Shown one piece after another: positions 1-6,330 of a DNA stretch of 11,118 bases (position 1 is its first letter; each line of letters starts with the position of its first letter). The notes under the pieces are model-generated. The model was given only the letters and a program-made list of their open reading frames with translations, did no database searches and was not told the DNA's origin. The position numbers and the translations under genes were made by a program. Source of the DNA: an uncultured Prevotella sp. (GTDB taxonomy: Bacteria > Bacteroidota > Bacteroidia > Bacteroidales > Bacteroidaceae); contig URSZ01000081.1 of the NCBI GenBank assembly GCA_900550635.1, forward strand, positions 1 to 11,118, written 5' to 3'.

Positions 1-212
1 AGATACTCAACGACCTGGTTGTGACGCCGCACGTAATGGGCAAGATACTCGGGCTGCGCCCTGCGGTGGTGTTGCTTTCGCTTACCGTGTGGGGTTACAT
101 GCTCGGTATAATCGGACTTATAATCGCACTGCCTGTAACGCAACTGATGATTACTTATTACCGAACATACGTGGTGGGAGACCCGCCCGAAAACGAGAAA
201 TCCGCAGGGTAG
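1..212 (+). CDS. AI-2E/PerM-family transporter, C-terminal end (5' partial)
   Basis: The reading frame is open from the window edge (codons from base 3) to TAG at 210-212, so this is the last 69 residues of a longer gene. The visible part begins I-L-N-D-L-V-V-T-P-H-V-M-G. It continues through a G-L-R-P segment into a long hydrophobic stretch containing G-Y-M-L-G-I-I-G-L-I-I-A-L-P, and ends in a short charged tail. The pattern N-x-x-V-x-P-x-x-M-G, then L-x-P, then G-x-x-G-x-x-G-L-x-x-A-x-P is the conserved end of AI-2E/PerM/YdiK membrane proteins (Pfam PF01594 family). These are multi-pass inner-membrane proteins that include putative exporters and a Na+/H+ antiporter, so the substrate cannot be assigned here. 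The ATG at 21 is internal to the gene and is not the true start. Confidence 0.8.
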   Translation, partial: ILNDLVVTPHVMGKILGLRPAVVLLSLTVWGYMLGIIGLIIALPVTQLMITYYRTYVVGDPPENEKSAG

Positions 213-233
213 GTGCATTTTTCCCGGATTTTG

Positions 234-265
234 TTTGGCCGTATCGTTCGGAATTCATACTTTTG
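234..265 (+). promoter_or_regulatory. Bacteroidota-type promoter for tRNA-Lys
   Basis: A -33 TTTG at 234-237 (with a second TTTG at 230-233) and a -7 box TACTTTTG at 258-265 are separated by 20 bases. This fits the Bacteroidota sigma-factor consensus TTTG-N(about 20)-TAnnTTTG well. The predicted start of transcription is near 272, about 11 bases before the mature tRNA. It is the best-matched promoter in the window. Confidence 0.7.
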
Positions 266-282
266 CACCGCAAAACACGGGA

Positions 283-358
283 GATCCGCTAGCTCAGTTG
301 GTAGAGCACAACACTTTTAATGTTGGGGTCTTGGGTTCGAGCCCCAAGCGGATCACCA
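283..358 (+). tRNA. tRNA-Lys (anticodon TTT)
   Basis: A full 76-base cloverleaf can be drawn. The acceptor stem pairs GATCCGC (283-289) with GCGGATC (348-354). The D-arm is AGCTCAGTTGGTAGAGC. The anticodon stem pairs CAACA with TGTTG around the loop CTTTTAA (314-320), giving anticodon TTT at 316-318, which reads the lysine codons AAA/AAG. The T-arm is TTGGG-TTCGAGC-CCCAA. The discriminator base is A355 and CCA at 356-358 is encoded in the DNA. All stems are perfectly paired and no intron or insertion is visible. It has its own promoter upstream and a terminator directly after, so it is probably a single-gene transcript. Confidence 0.97.
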
Positions 359-360
359 GA

Positions 361-393
361 AGAAAGGTCTTCAGCAATGAAGACCTTTCTTTT
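361..393 (+). terminator. Rho-independent terminator of tRNA-Lys
   Basis: A perfect 12-bp stem (361-372 with 379-390) closes a six-base loop (AGCAAT). The right arm ends in CTTTCT and runs into TTT at 391-393. It begins two bases after the tRNA CCA end, so it should end the tRNA transcript and insulate the gene that starts at 510. Confidence 0.85.
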
Positions 394-468
394 GGTTACG
401 AGTTGTTATGAGCAAGCACGGCTTGTGAAATTTTAATGGCCTTTGTGCGCTTTTTGGACGCGACGAAC

Positions 469-476
469 TATCTTTG
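469..476 (+). promoter_or_regulatory. -7 box of the promoter for the 510-3527 gene
   Basis: TATCTTTG matches TAnnTTTG exactly and would give a transcript start near 483, about 27 bases before the ATG at 510. The -33 element is unclear. TTTG at 442-445 is 23 bases upstream, slightly long. The T-run at 451-456 is only 12 bases away, which is too close. Confidence 0.5.
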
Positions 477-509
477 TAAAAAATTGAACAGTAAGTCCGG
501 ACAAATGTT

Positions 510-3500
510 ATGATAAACAAGGCAGGGAGTAATTTTTTGCGCGTAGTGGTGTTGTTGCTCGCGCTTTCGATGGTTTCGTGCGCGTTGAAGCGTAGCGCTT
601 TGGTTGAAGCTGACCGTTACCGTTCGTTTGCTCCCGACGGTGTGCCGTTCGTGGTTGCAGATTCTGCGTGGAACGTGGATATGCGGGGCAACCACCGCGC
701 CGTGGTAAAGGTGACGAGCGTGGGGAAATGCAACGCTGTGGAGGCCGTATTGCCTTGGAGGCGTCCTGACATGCGTCCCGAAACTAAGAAAATTGTAGTA
801 GTCGACGCGCAAACGGGGCACGAAGTGCAGAACGTGAGTGTTCCGTCCCTTACTGCCGAAGAAGGAACGGTGGTTTTCGAACCAACTTCGGGAGCGGGGA
901 TTTATCATATATATTATTTGCCTTATAAGTATCGCCGTGGCTCGGGAGACGCTCGTTATGGCGACCCTTGGAACGATTATCTCCCGGCTGAGTACAATGC
1001 CGACAGTCGGTGGGCAACAGCTTTGCAGGAAAATTTGCCCGAAGCTGAGGTGCTGCGTTTTGAAAGCCGCACGAAGTTCGACGCATTCACGCCAATGGGA
1101 CTAATCGCAACAGCCCGCGAAACGGAGAAAATGCTTGAGGCATGCAAGGAAAGGTTTATGATTTTTCCCGAAGACAGGGTATTCCCTGTCAGCTTAGCCG
1201 GAAATTTGCCAGTGCGCTGGGTAAAGTCCCGTCCGTCTAAAATTTTTAAAGGTTCGGCTTTAAAGAATGAATACTATGTTTGGCAAATAGGTGTTTGGGC
1301 GGCGCACGATAGTTTGAAAGACGTTCGGCTCGGATTCAGCGACTTGAAAAACGGCGAGAGTGTGATTCCCAAAACGGAAATTACCTGTTTTAACCAGGAA
1401 GGAATAAATTGGGACGGACAACCTGTGCTTTTTACCGTCAACGTTCCGAAAGGAAAAATCCAAGCCTTGTGGTGTGGGGTGCAGATACCCGAAAACGCAA
1501 AAGAAGGCACCTATAAAGGAACGATAACTTTCACAGCGAGCGGAAAAGAGCTCGAAACAATTCCCGTGGAAATCTCGGTCGGGAAAGAAATCCTGCCCGA
1601 CAAGGGCGACGGCGACCTGTGGCGCATGGCCCGGCTGCGCTGGCTTAATTCCACGATAGGCACAGACGATGAACCGGTAGCTCCGTTCCGACAGCTGGAA
1701 GTGACCGGCGGAAGTGAAATACGTGCAACGGAGAAAACATTCCGCATATCTCCCAACGGTTTGCCCTCGTCTATAAAGGTAAACGGTAGGGAAATACTAT
1801 CGCGTCCGTTCGTTTTTAAGGTAGTTACGGAGAGGGGCGAAATCCTGTTCGACGCAACCGACGCGGCGGCGGAGAAAAAAGCCGGCGGTTTGGCCACGTG
1901 GACATCTTCGTGCACAAAAGCGGGAATAACTTTCAAATGCAGCACCCGGCTGGAGTACGACGGTTATGTGCATTACAGCGTTGAACTCTCGGCGGGGCAG
2001 GAAACGGTAGTGGAGGATATACGCCTCGAAAGCAGTTACACGCCTTATGCTTCGAGTTACTTTATGGGTGCAGGTTATGACGGCGGCAGCTGCCCGGACA
2101 ACTATCGTTGGAACTGGCAAGGCCCGTGGGACAGTTACTGGATAGGAGGCGTTCAGGCCGGCATGCGCGTAGAATACCTTGGTGCGAGTTATAGCGGCCC
2201 GCTGTTGAACGACTACAAGCCATTGCCGCCTGCAGCGTGGGCCAATGGCGGACGCGGTATGATAAGTCTCCAACATTCCGCCGGCGGCGGTGCGGAAGTC
2301 GTGGCGGCTACCGGCCGCAGCACAATATCCGACGTTCCCACGAACTTCGAGTTTTCTTTAATGGTAACGCCTGTCAAACCTTTGGACACGCACAAGCATT
2401 TTTCCGAGCGTTATTACCATGCTAACCACGAAGGTTTCGACAAGGCGGCCGAAGAAGGGGCGAATATCATAAACATACACCATTCCAAACCTCTCAATCC
2501 GGTAATAAATTACCCGTTTTATGTGCGCGATTCGCTTGTAAACTTCGTGGAACACGAGCATTCCCTGGGTAGGAAAGTAAAACTTTATTATACCATACGC
2601 GAGCTTACCAATTACGCGGCAGAGATACATGCACTCAAGAGCCTTGGCCATGAAATTTTCGTATGCGGGGTAGGTTATGGCCTGCCTTGGCATTGCGAAC
2701 ACCTGATAGACGATTACAAACCGGCGTGGTACGTGGAACTTCCCGGCGGAAGGGCCGACGCGGCATTGGTGCTGAACGGTTTCTCACGCTGGATAAACTA
2801 TTATCTCGAAGGCTTGCGTTGGATGTTTGAGAATTACAAAATCGACGGCATATATATGGACGACGTGTCATTCGACCGCCCCGTGATGAAACGCATTAGG
2901 AGGATTATAGAAAAATACCGGCCGGGTGCTTTGATTGACCTGCATTCCAACACGAGTTATTCAAAAGGTCCGGCCAACCAGTACACTGGGTTCTTTCCTT
3001 ATGTAGACCGTTTGTGGTTCGGTGAATGGTTCGACTACAACAAGATGTCGCCAGACGAATGGCTCGTTACGTTCTCGGGCATACCGTTCGGACTTATGAG
3101 CGATATGCTCCAGGGCGGCGGCAACCGTTATTTGGGAATGTTGTTCGGTTCTACCACGCGCCATTCCTACGGTCCGGTATCTCCCGTTCCGGTATGGAGC
3201 TTATGGCAGTCGTTCGGTATAAGCGAAGCCCGAATGCTCGGATTCTGGGACGAGGCGTGCCCCGTCACGACATCCGACCCGGATGTCAAGGCTACGGTTT
3301 ATCTTAAACCCGGCAAGGCCCTTATATCAATAGGCAATTTCTCAGACAGGGACAAAGACATAAAATTGAATTTCAACTGGGATTCGCTTCTTATGGACAA
3401 GAGAAACGTTTCACTGTCTGCTCCGGCCGTCGAGAATTTCCAGCCTGCGGCAACGTTCGGCCTTGATGACACAATCCGGGTCAAAGGAAAGGAAGGATGG

Positions 3501-3527
3501 CTTCTGTTGCTGTCGGAGCAAGACTGA
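510..3527 (+). CDS. Lipoprotein glycoside hydrolase-like protein (DUF6067/GH123_N-like)
   Basis: This 1005-residue protein is probably a glycan-degrading enzyme anchored in the envelope. The N-terminus has a lysine, a hydrophobic run (residues 9-22) and Cys24 in a relaxed Bacteroidota lipobox, so it should be lipidated. No acidic run follows Cys24, so surface export is not clearly signalled. Residues about 240-360 look like a beta-sandwich, with the phrase E-G-T-Y-K-G-T-I-T-F found in carbohydrate-enzyme accessory domains. The segment from about 370 (W-R-M-A-R-L-R-W-L-N-S, then D-D-E-P-V-A-P-F) is the signature I associate with the DUF6067/GH123_N group. The C-terminal half from about 640 to 900 reads as a TIM barrel, with N-I-H-H near 655-658 and D-G-I-Y-M-D-D at 779-785, whose Asp residues are the best catalytic candidates. 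A small beta domain ends the protein. The substrate is unknown. GH123 enzymes act on N-acetylgalactosaminides, but transferring that to this protein is inference. The ATG at 510 is chosen because it gives a complete signal peptide. Confidence 0.75.
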   Translation: MINKAGSNFLRVVVLLLALSMVSCALKRSALVEADRYRSFAPDGVPFVVADSAWNVDMRGNHRAVVKVTSVGKCNAVEAVLPWRRPDMRPETKKIVVVDAQTGHEVQNVSVPSLTAEEGTVVFEPTSGAGIYHIYYLPYKYRRGSGDARYGDPWNDYLPAEYNADSRWATALQENLPEAEVLRFESRTKFDAFTPMGLIATARETEKMLEACKERFMIFPEDRVFPVSLAGNLPVRWVKSRPSKIFKGSALKNEYYVWQIGVWAAHDSLKDVRLGFSDLKNGESVIPKTEITCFNQEGINWDGQPVLFTVNVPKGKIQALWCGVQIPENAKEGTYKGTITFTASGKELETIPVEISVGKEILPDKGDGDLWRMARLRWLNSTIGTDDEPVAPFRQLEVTGGSEIRATEKTFRISPNGLPSSIKVNGREILSRPFVFKVVTERGEILFDATDAAAEKKAGGLATWTSSCTKAGITFKCSTRLEYDGYVHYSVELSAGQETVVEDIRLESSYTPYASSYFMGAGYDGGSCPDNYRWNWQGPWDSYWIGGVQAGMRVEYLGASYSGPLLNDYKPLPPAAWANGGRGMISLQHSAGGGAEVVAATGRSTISDVPTNFEFSLMVTPVKPLDTHKHFSERYYHANHEGFDKAAEEGANIINIHHSKPLNPVINYPFYVRDSLVNFVEHEHSLGRKVKLYYTIRELTNYAAEIHALKSLGHEIFVCGVGYGLPWHCEHLIDDYKPAWYVELPGGRADAALVLNGFSRWINYYLEGLRWMFENYKIDGIYMDDVSFDRPVMKRIRRIIEKYRPGALIDLHSNTSYSKGPANQYTGFFPYVDRLWFGEWFDYNKMSPDEWLVTFSGIPFGLMSDMLQGGGNRYLGMLFGSTTRHSYGPVSPVPVWSLWQSFGISEARMLGFWDEACPVTTSDPDVKATVYLKPGKALISIGNFSDRDKDIKLNFNWDSLLMDKRNVSLSAPAVENFQPAATFGLDDTIRVKGKEGWLLLLSEQD

Positions 3528-3546
3528 ATATAATGAAGATTAAAAT

Positions 3547-4062
3547 ATGAGAAAGAAAAGCAGGGAAATGGATAGCCTATGGGCTTTGGACGTAATGCGC
3601 AAAGCCCCTTACATAACAGTCAGTTTCACCCGCGCCGACGGCACGGCATACGGTGTGCCGCTGTCGCTGGCATGCACAAGCGACGAAGTGTGGTATTTCC
3701 ACTGTGCCCTCGAAGGCGACAAGCTCGATGCCATATCGGTTCACCCCGAAGTGTGTCTCTCGGCTGTTACGCAGTGCCGCCCCACGGTAGGGCCGAAAGA
3801 CGGGTCGTTCACTCTGCAGTACCGCTCGGCCATAGCGTTCGGCAAGGCTGAGCAAGTGACCGACGAAACCGAAAAAATAGAAGCCCTGCGTGCCATAAGC
3901 CGGCGTTTCCTGCCGGAACACATGGACGCTTTCGACGATGCCATACGCCGCAGCCTCGGCCGCACGGCAGTGGTGCGCATAACCCTCACTGCTCCGCCCT
4001 CGGGCAAACGCAAGCAGTACGACCGCAACGGCGACGAAATGAAATACGGCCGCATGGAGTAA
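3547..4062 (+). CDS. Nim-type pyridoxamine 5'-phosphate oxidase-fold flavoprotein
   Basis: The 171-residue product has the usual layout of small FMN-binding split-barrel proteins of the NimA/pyridoxamine-phosphate-oxidase-like group. There is a basic N-terminus with R-x-M (6-8), then A-P-Y-I-T-V (20-25), then D-G-T-A-Y-G-V-P-L (31-39). The typical Y-F-H-x-A-x-E-G-D-K-L-D follows (50-61), then H-P-E-V-C (66-70). The length is normal for the family. Members bind flavin and reduce small molecules in the cytoplasm; some Nim proteins reduce 5-nitroimidazole drugs. Family membership alone does not show resistance, and many chromosomal homologues have no known substrate. The start lies 19 bases after the glycoside hydrolase stop, with no terminator or promoter visible between them, so the two genes are probably co-transcribed. 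No functional link between them is obvious. I see no frame damage. Confidence 0.82.
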   Translation: MRKKSREMDSLWALDVMRKAPYITVSFTRADGTAYGVPLSLACTSDEVWYFHCALEGDKLDAISVHPEVCLSAVTQCRPTVGPKDGSFTLQYRSAIAFGKAEQVTDETEKIEALRAISRRFLPEHMDAFDDAIRRSLGRTAVVRITLTAPPSGKRKQYDRNGDEMKYGRME

Positions 4063-4171
4063 AATAGAGTACGAATATAAGCGCTGTCGCTCGTTCCCGC
4101 TGAATGTTGTCGTTTTGGTATGCCAAACTTGTAAACATTTGTTTTCGTTCGCTCATGCGCCAACGTTTTGT

Positions 4172-4179
4172 TATATTTG
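4172..4179 (+). promoter_or_regulatory. -7 box of the promoter for the HEPN/MNT pair
   Basis: TATATTTG matches TAnnTTTG. Transcription would start near 4186, leaving a leader of about 18 bases before the GTG at 4204. I find no TTTG at the preferred spacing upstream; the nearest, at 4138-4141, is 30 bases away. The upstream half is therefore unassigned. Confidence 0.5.
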
Positions 4180-4203
4180 CATAGCGTACAAAATGAGATA
4201 ACT

Positions 4204-4590
4204 GTGAACAATAAGGTAACATATTGGGTAGAGATGTCGGACTACGATTTCGACACAGCAAAAGCAATGCTTGAAACCAAGCGTTACCTTTAAGTGGCTT
4301 TCATGTGTCATCAAACAATAGAGAAGATACTGAAAGCATATTGGAGCAGCGTGTTGGAAGAACCGCCTTTGAAGATTCACAGCTTATCAAGACTTGCCGA
4401 GAAAAGTGGTTTGGATAAGGATATGTCAGAGGAACAAACGGACTTTATAGACGAGCTTGAACCATTGAACATAGAAGCACGTTATCCCTCATATAAGGAG
4501 CGGTTAATGAGAAGTCTGTCTCATAACCGTTGTAAGGAACTTATAGAACAAACAGATAAATTAAGAACATGGATAAAGAGCAAGCTATAG
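4204..4590 (+). pseudogene. HEPN-domain toxin of a HEPN/MNT pair, interrupted by in-frame TAA
   Basis: Reading from GTG 4204 gives M-N-N-K-V-T-Y-W-V-E-M-S-D-Y-D-F-D-T-A and then K-R-Y-L. A TAA follows at 4291-4293 (codon 30), and the same frame continues V-A-F-M-C-H-Q-T-I-E-K-I-L-K-A to TAG at 4588-4590. Both halves belong to one HEPN domain (PF05168-like): the first helix S-D-Y-D-x-x-x-A-x-x-M-L, then the C-H-Q-x-x-E-K-x-L-K-A helix, then the tail R-Y-P-S-Y-K-E ending in W-I-K. Without the stop the protein would be about 128 residues, normal for the family. HEPN partners in such pairs are usually RNase-type toxins, but I see no convincing R-x4-6-H catalytic motif; R-L-M-R-S-L-S-H is the only candidate. 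The 98-codon frame from GTG 4294 lacks the first helix and is unlikely to fold normally. A sequencing error, or re-initiation at 4294, cannot be excluded. Confidence 0.75.
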
Positions 4591-4865
4591 AATTGGTGCA
4601 GCGTTATAAGGCAATTGTAGCAGAACGGTTGCCATTAAAGTCTCTTTACCTTTATGGATCATACAGCAAAGGCAACCAAACGGAGGACAGCGACATAGAT
4701 ATTGCCGTCGTCGTGGAACGCATGAGCGACAACTATTTTGATGATACTCCCTTGTTGTGGAAACTGAAACGCAAGGTAAGCAATCTTATTGAACCTGTGT
4801 TGCTTACGGAAGACTTCGACAATCCCCTTTATGCCGATGTTCTCAAATCGGGAATCCTTATTTAA
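4569..4865 (+). CDS. MNT-type nucleotidyltransferase (antitoxin of HEPN/MNT pair)
   Basis: This 98-residue minimal nucleotidyltransferase has the defining G-S-x10-D-x-D motif: Gly30-Ser31, then Asp42-Ile-Asp44, inside Y-G-S-Y-S-K-G. A possible third acidic position lies in the I-E-P-V-L-L strand around residues 74-79. The length is normal for MNT antitoxins. In characterised HEPN/MNT systems such as MntA/HepT, the MNT protein adds AMP to the HEPN toxin and silences it. The start overlaps the HEPN reading frame by 22 bases (4569-4590), the standard arrangement, which implies translational coupling. Because the HEPN gene upstream is interrupted, the nucleotidyltransferase may now be an orphan, or may be translated less if coupling matters. 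The frame itself is intact, with all motif residues present. Confidence 0.88.
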   Translation: MDKEQAIELVQRYKAIVAERLPLKSLYLYGSYSKGNQTEDSDIDIAVVVERMSDNYFDDTPLLWKLKRKVSNLIEPVLLTEDFDNPLYADVLKSGILI

Positions 4866-5283
4866 TTATAGTTGTTTATAAGTCATACTGCTTCGCATTA
4901 CTAAATGCGCCCTGTGGGGACGTAGTACTAAAAACGGTATCCGGGTAATGTCTGCTAATTTTGCCTGTCTTGGCAAGATAAAACAAGGCATTTTCCAGCC
5001 GGGTTTCCGGGGGATAAAAAATATGTCTGAGATATTTTGAAATAGGTCAGACATATTTCGAAATATGTGCCTTGTATTTTTTCTTTGCTCCCATGTGGGG
5101 TAAACGCACTGAAAATCAGTTTTCACTTTTCCGCACCCGAAAACGCCGTTTTACCGCCCCGGTTTTGCGTCGCCTTATGCTCGTCCCGGTGTGGGGCAAA
5201 AGGGCGGGGAGGTGTGCGGCGTGTTGTTCGTCGTGTGGCATGTGGCATGGCTTTCCCGGCAGTGCGGCGGCGGGACGGCAGAC
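4866..5283. other. Convergent intergenic region, 418 bases, mostly repeat copy 1
   Basis: No credible gene is present. The region holds a small inverted repeat (TTGCC at about 4961-4965 with GGCAA at 4972-4976) and repeat copy 1 (4991-5174). The last 110 bases are GC-rich with no clear structure except short direct repeats of GTGGCAT. The part at about 4905-4950 has short islands similar to the sequence beyond copy 2 (about 9020-9060), but a near-palindrome there makes the match ambiguous. The genes on both sides end toward this gap, so it must contain the 3' ends of both transcripts. Confidence 0.7.
4991..5174 (+). repeat. Intergenic repeat, copy 1 (inverted relative to copy 2)
   Basis: This stretch matches the reverse complement of 8753-8935. 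I count about 23 differences over about 184 aligned positions, roughly 87% identity by hand. The core at 5016-5098 is nearly identical between copies. It contains inverted arms AAATATGTCTGA (5019-5030) and TCAGACATATTT (5047-5058) around a 16-base centre, then CTTTGCTCCCATGTGGGG, a TGAAAAT/GTTTTCA hairpin (about 5110-5125) and an AAAACG/CGTTTT hairpin (about 5140-5152). Both copies encode similar nonsense peptides (starting M-Y-F-F-F-A-P-M-W here), which reflects DNA identity, not a gene. No transposase or target-site duplication is visible. Confidence 0.85.
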
Positions 5284-6294
5284 TTATTCGCCGAATATCC
5301 CTTTGTACACGGCCTTGCGCAGCGTGCCCGCGCTGTCGTCGCTACCGTATTCCCAGTACATTGCGCCCAATAGTCCGCGCTGTTTGATGTATTCGCATTT
5401 GCAGGCTATGGAGCGCGGCGTTTCGTAGGTGTAGACCATGCGCCCGTCGCCGTCAACGAGGTATGGTGCCTTGGCCTCGTCGTCCCATTGGGGTGTGTAT
5501 TCTTTTAAGGTGACCAGTTTGCTGTAGTCGCAGAAGCCGCCGGGGTCTTTTCCGCCGCGGCCGTAGAATGGCATGCCGAGCACTAACTTGCGGGCGGGAA
5601 TGCCGGCTTTGATGTGCCTGTTTACGGCTTCGTCGCCACACATGCCGCTTGTCATGCCGGAGGGATATAGTGCGGCGTGGTGGCGCGGCGGCACGGCGAT
5701 GTCGTAGGCCATGACGTTGACGAAATCTACATAAGGTTCAACGGCTTTGAAGTCGATATATTCGGCATGCGATACCGAGGCCAGCGTGAGCAGCCGTTTT
5801 TTGCCCAAGGCGCGCCGCAACTCGTGCATAAGCAGCGTGTAGTTGCGCGTATCGTCGGGCGAGGACGAGATACCTGCGGCGTCGGATGTGGGGTATTCCC
5901 AGTCGATGTCTATGCCGTCGAGCCCGTATTCCTTAACCTTGGCCCGGCAGTCGGCGGCAAATGCGCGGCGTGTGCTGTCGGTGGCAGCCATTTCGCTGAA
6001 CCGTCCGCTTCCCCAGCCACCTACGGAAAGCAGCACCTTGAGTTTGGGGTTCTGTTGTTTGAGCCCGGATATTGCACGCAGGCGGTCGGGATTGTCTATC
6101 CTCACCCCATCGAACGTATTGTTCACGTGGCCGAAGGCGTAGTTGATGTGTGTCATGCTGTGCGGGTCGGGGGTGACGTCGCTCCAGGAAGTTACGTAAG
6201 CAACTATCACGCGCCCGGTGTCTTTTGCCTTGAGCGGGGAGATGAATCCCGCGGCTACCAGCAGTGCCGGCAATAATGTCGTAAGTATTTTCAT
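5284..6294 (-). CDS. Secreted glycoside hydrolase family 18 (chitinase-type)
   Basis: The 336-residue product starts with a signal peptide (M-K-I-L, hydrophobic run, cleavage likely after A23 in L-K-A). A single GH18 TIM barrel follows. S-V-G-G-W-G at 90-95 is the SxGG strand. D-G-I-D-I-D-W-E-Y-P at 126-135 is the DxxDxDxE catalytic signature, with Glu133 the proton donor and Asp131 its helper. M-A-Y-D (195-198), G-M-P-F-Y-G-R (240-246) and a substrate-binding Trp314 in M-Y-W-E-Y complete the set, so the enzyme should be active. GH18 enzymes cut beta-1,4 bonds next to N-acetylglucosamine, through the substrate N-acetyl group. Targets include chitin oligomers and, for some relatives, the core of N-glycans; the sequence does not decide between them. 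It has no carbohydrate-binding module. It begins 36 bases after the ThuA-domain gene on the same strand, so the two are probably co-transcribed. Confidence 0.93.
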   Translation of the reverse strand: MKILTTLLPALLVAAGFISPLKAKDTGRVIVAYVTSWSDVTPDPHSMTHINYAFGHVNNTFDGVRIDNPDRLRAISGLKQQNPKLKVLLSVGGWGSGRFSEMAATDSTRRAFAADCRAKVKEYGLDGIDIDWEYPTSDAAGISSSPDDTRNYTLLMHELRRALGKKRLLTLASVSHAEYIDFKAVEPYVDFVNVMAYDIAVPPRHHAALYPSGMTSGMCGDEAVNRHIKAGIPARKLVLGMPFYGRGGKDPGGFCDYSKLVTLKEYTPQWDDEAKAPYLVDGDGRMVYTYETPRSIACKCEYIKQRGLLGAMYWEYGSDDSAGTLRKAVYKGIFGE

Positions 6295-6330
6295 GGCGTA
6301 TAGCGTTTGTCTGTAAAGTATTCAACGGGA

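Noticed and set aside
89..292. Open frame overlapping the transporter end and running into tRNA-Lys
   Set aside because: It is out of frame with the AI-2E-family sequence and enters the tRNA gene. Its composition looks random.
468..908. 146-codon minus-strand frame opposite the start of the lipoprotein gene
   Set aside because: It is antisense to the signal peptide and N-terminus of a well-supported gene. No motif or promoter supports it.
4294..4590. Treating the 98-codon frame from GTG 4294 as an intact short HEPN gene
   Set aside because: The 29 codons before the TAA encode the expected first HEPN helix in the same frame, and a -7 box sits at the right distance from GTG 4204. A disrupted longer gene is the better reading, although a re-initiated product remains possible.
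5072..5428. Open frame with a peptide similar to one read from 8334-8978 on the minus strand
   Set aside because: The shared peptide (M-Y-F-F-F-A-P-M-W) comes from the inverted DNA repeat. Outside the repeat the two frames have nothing in common, and each runs antisense into a real gene.
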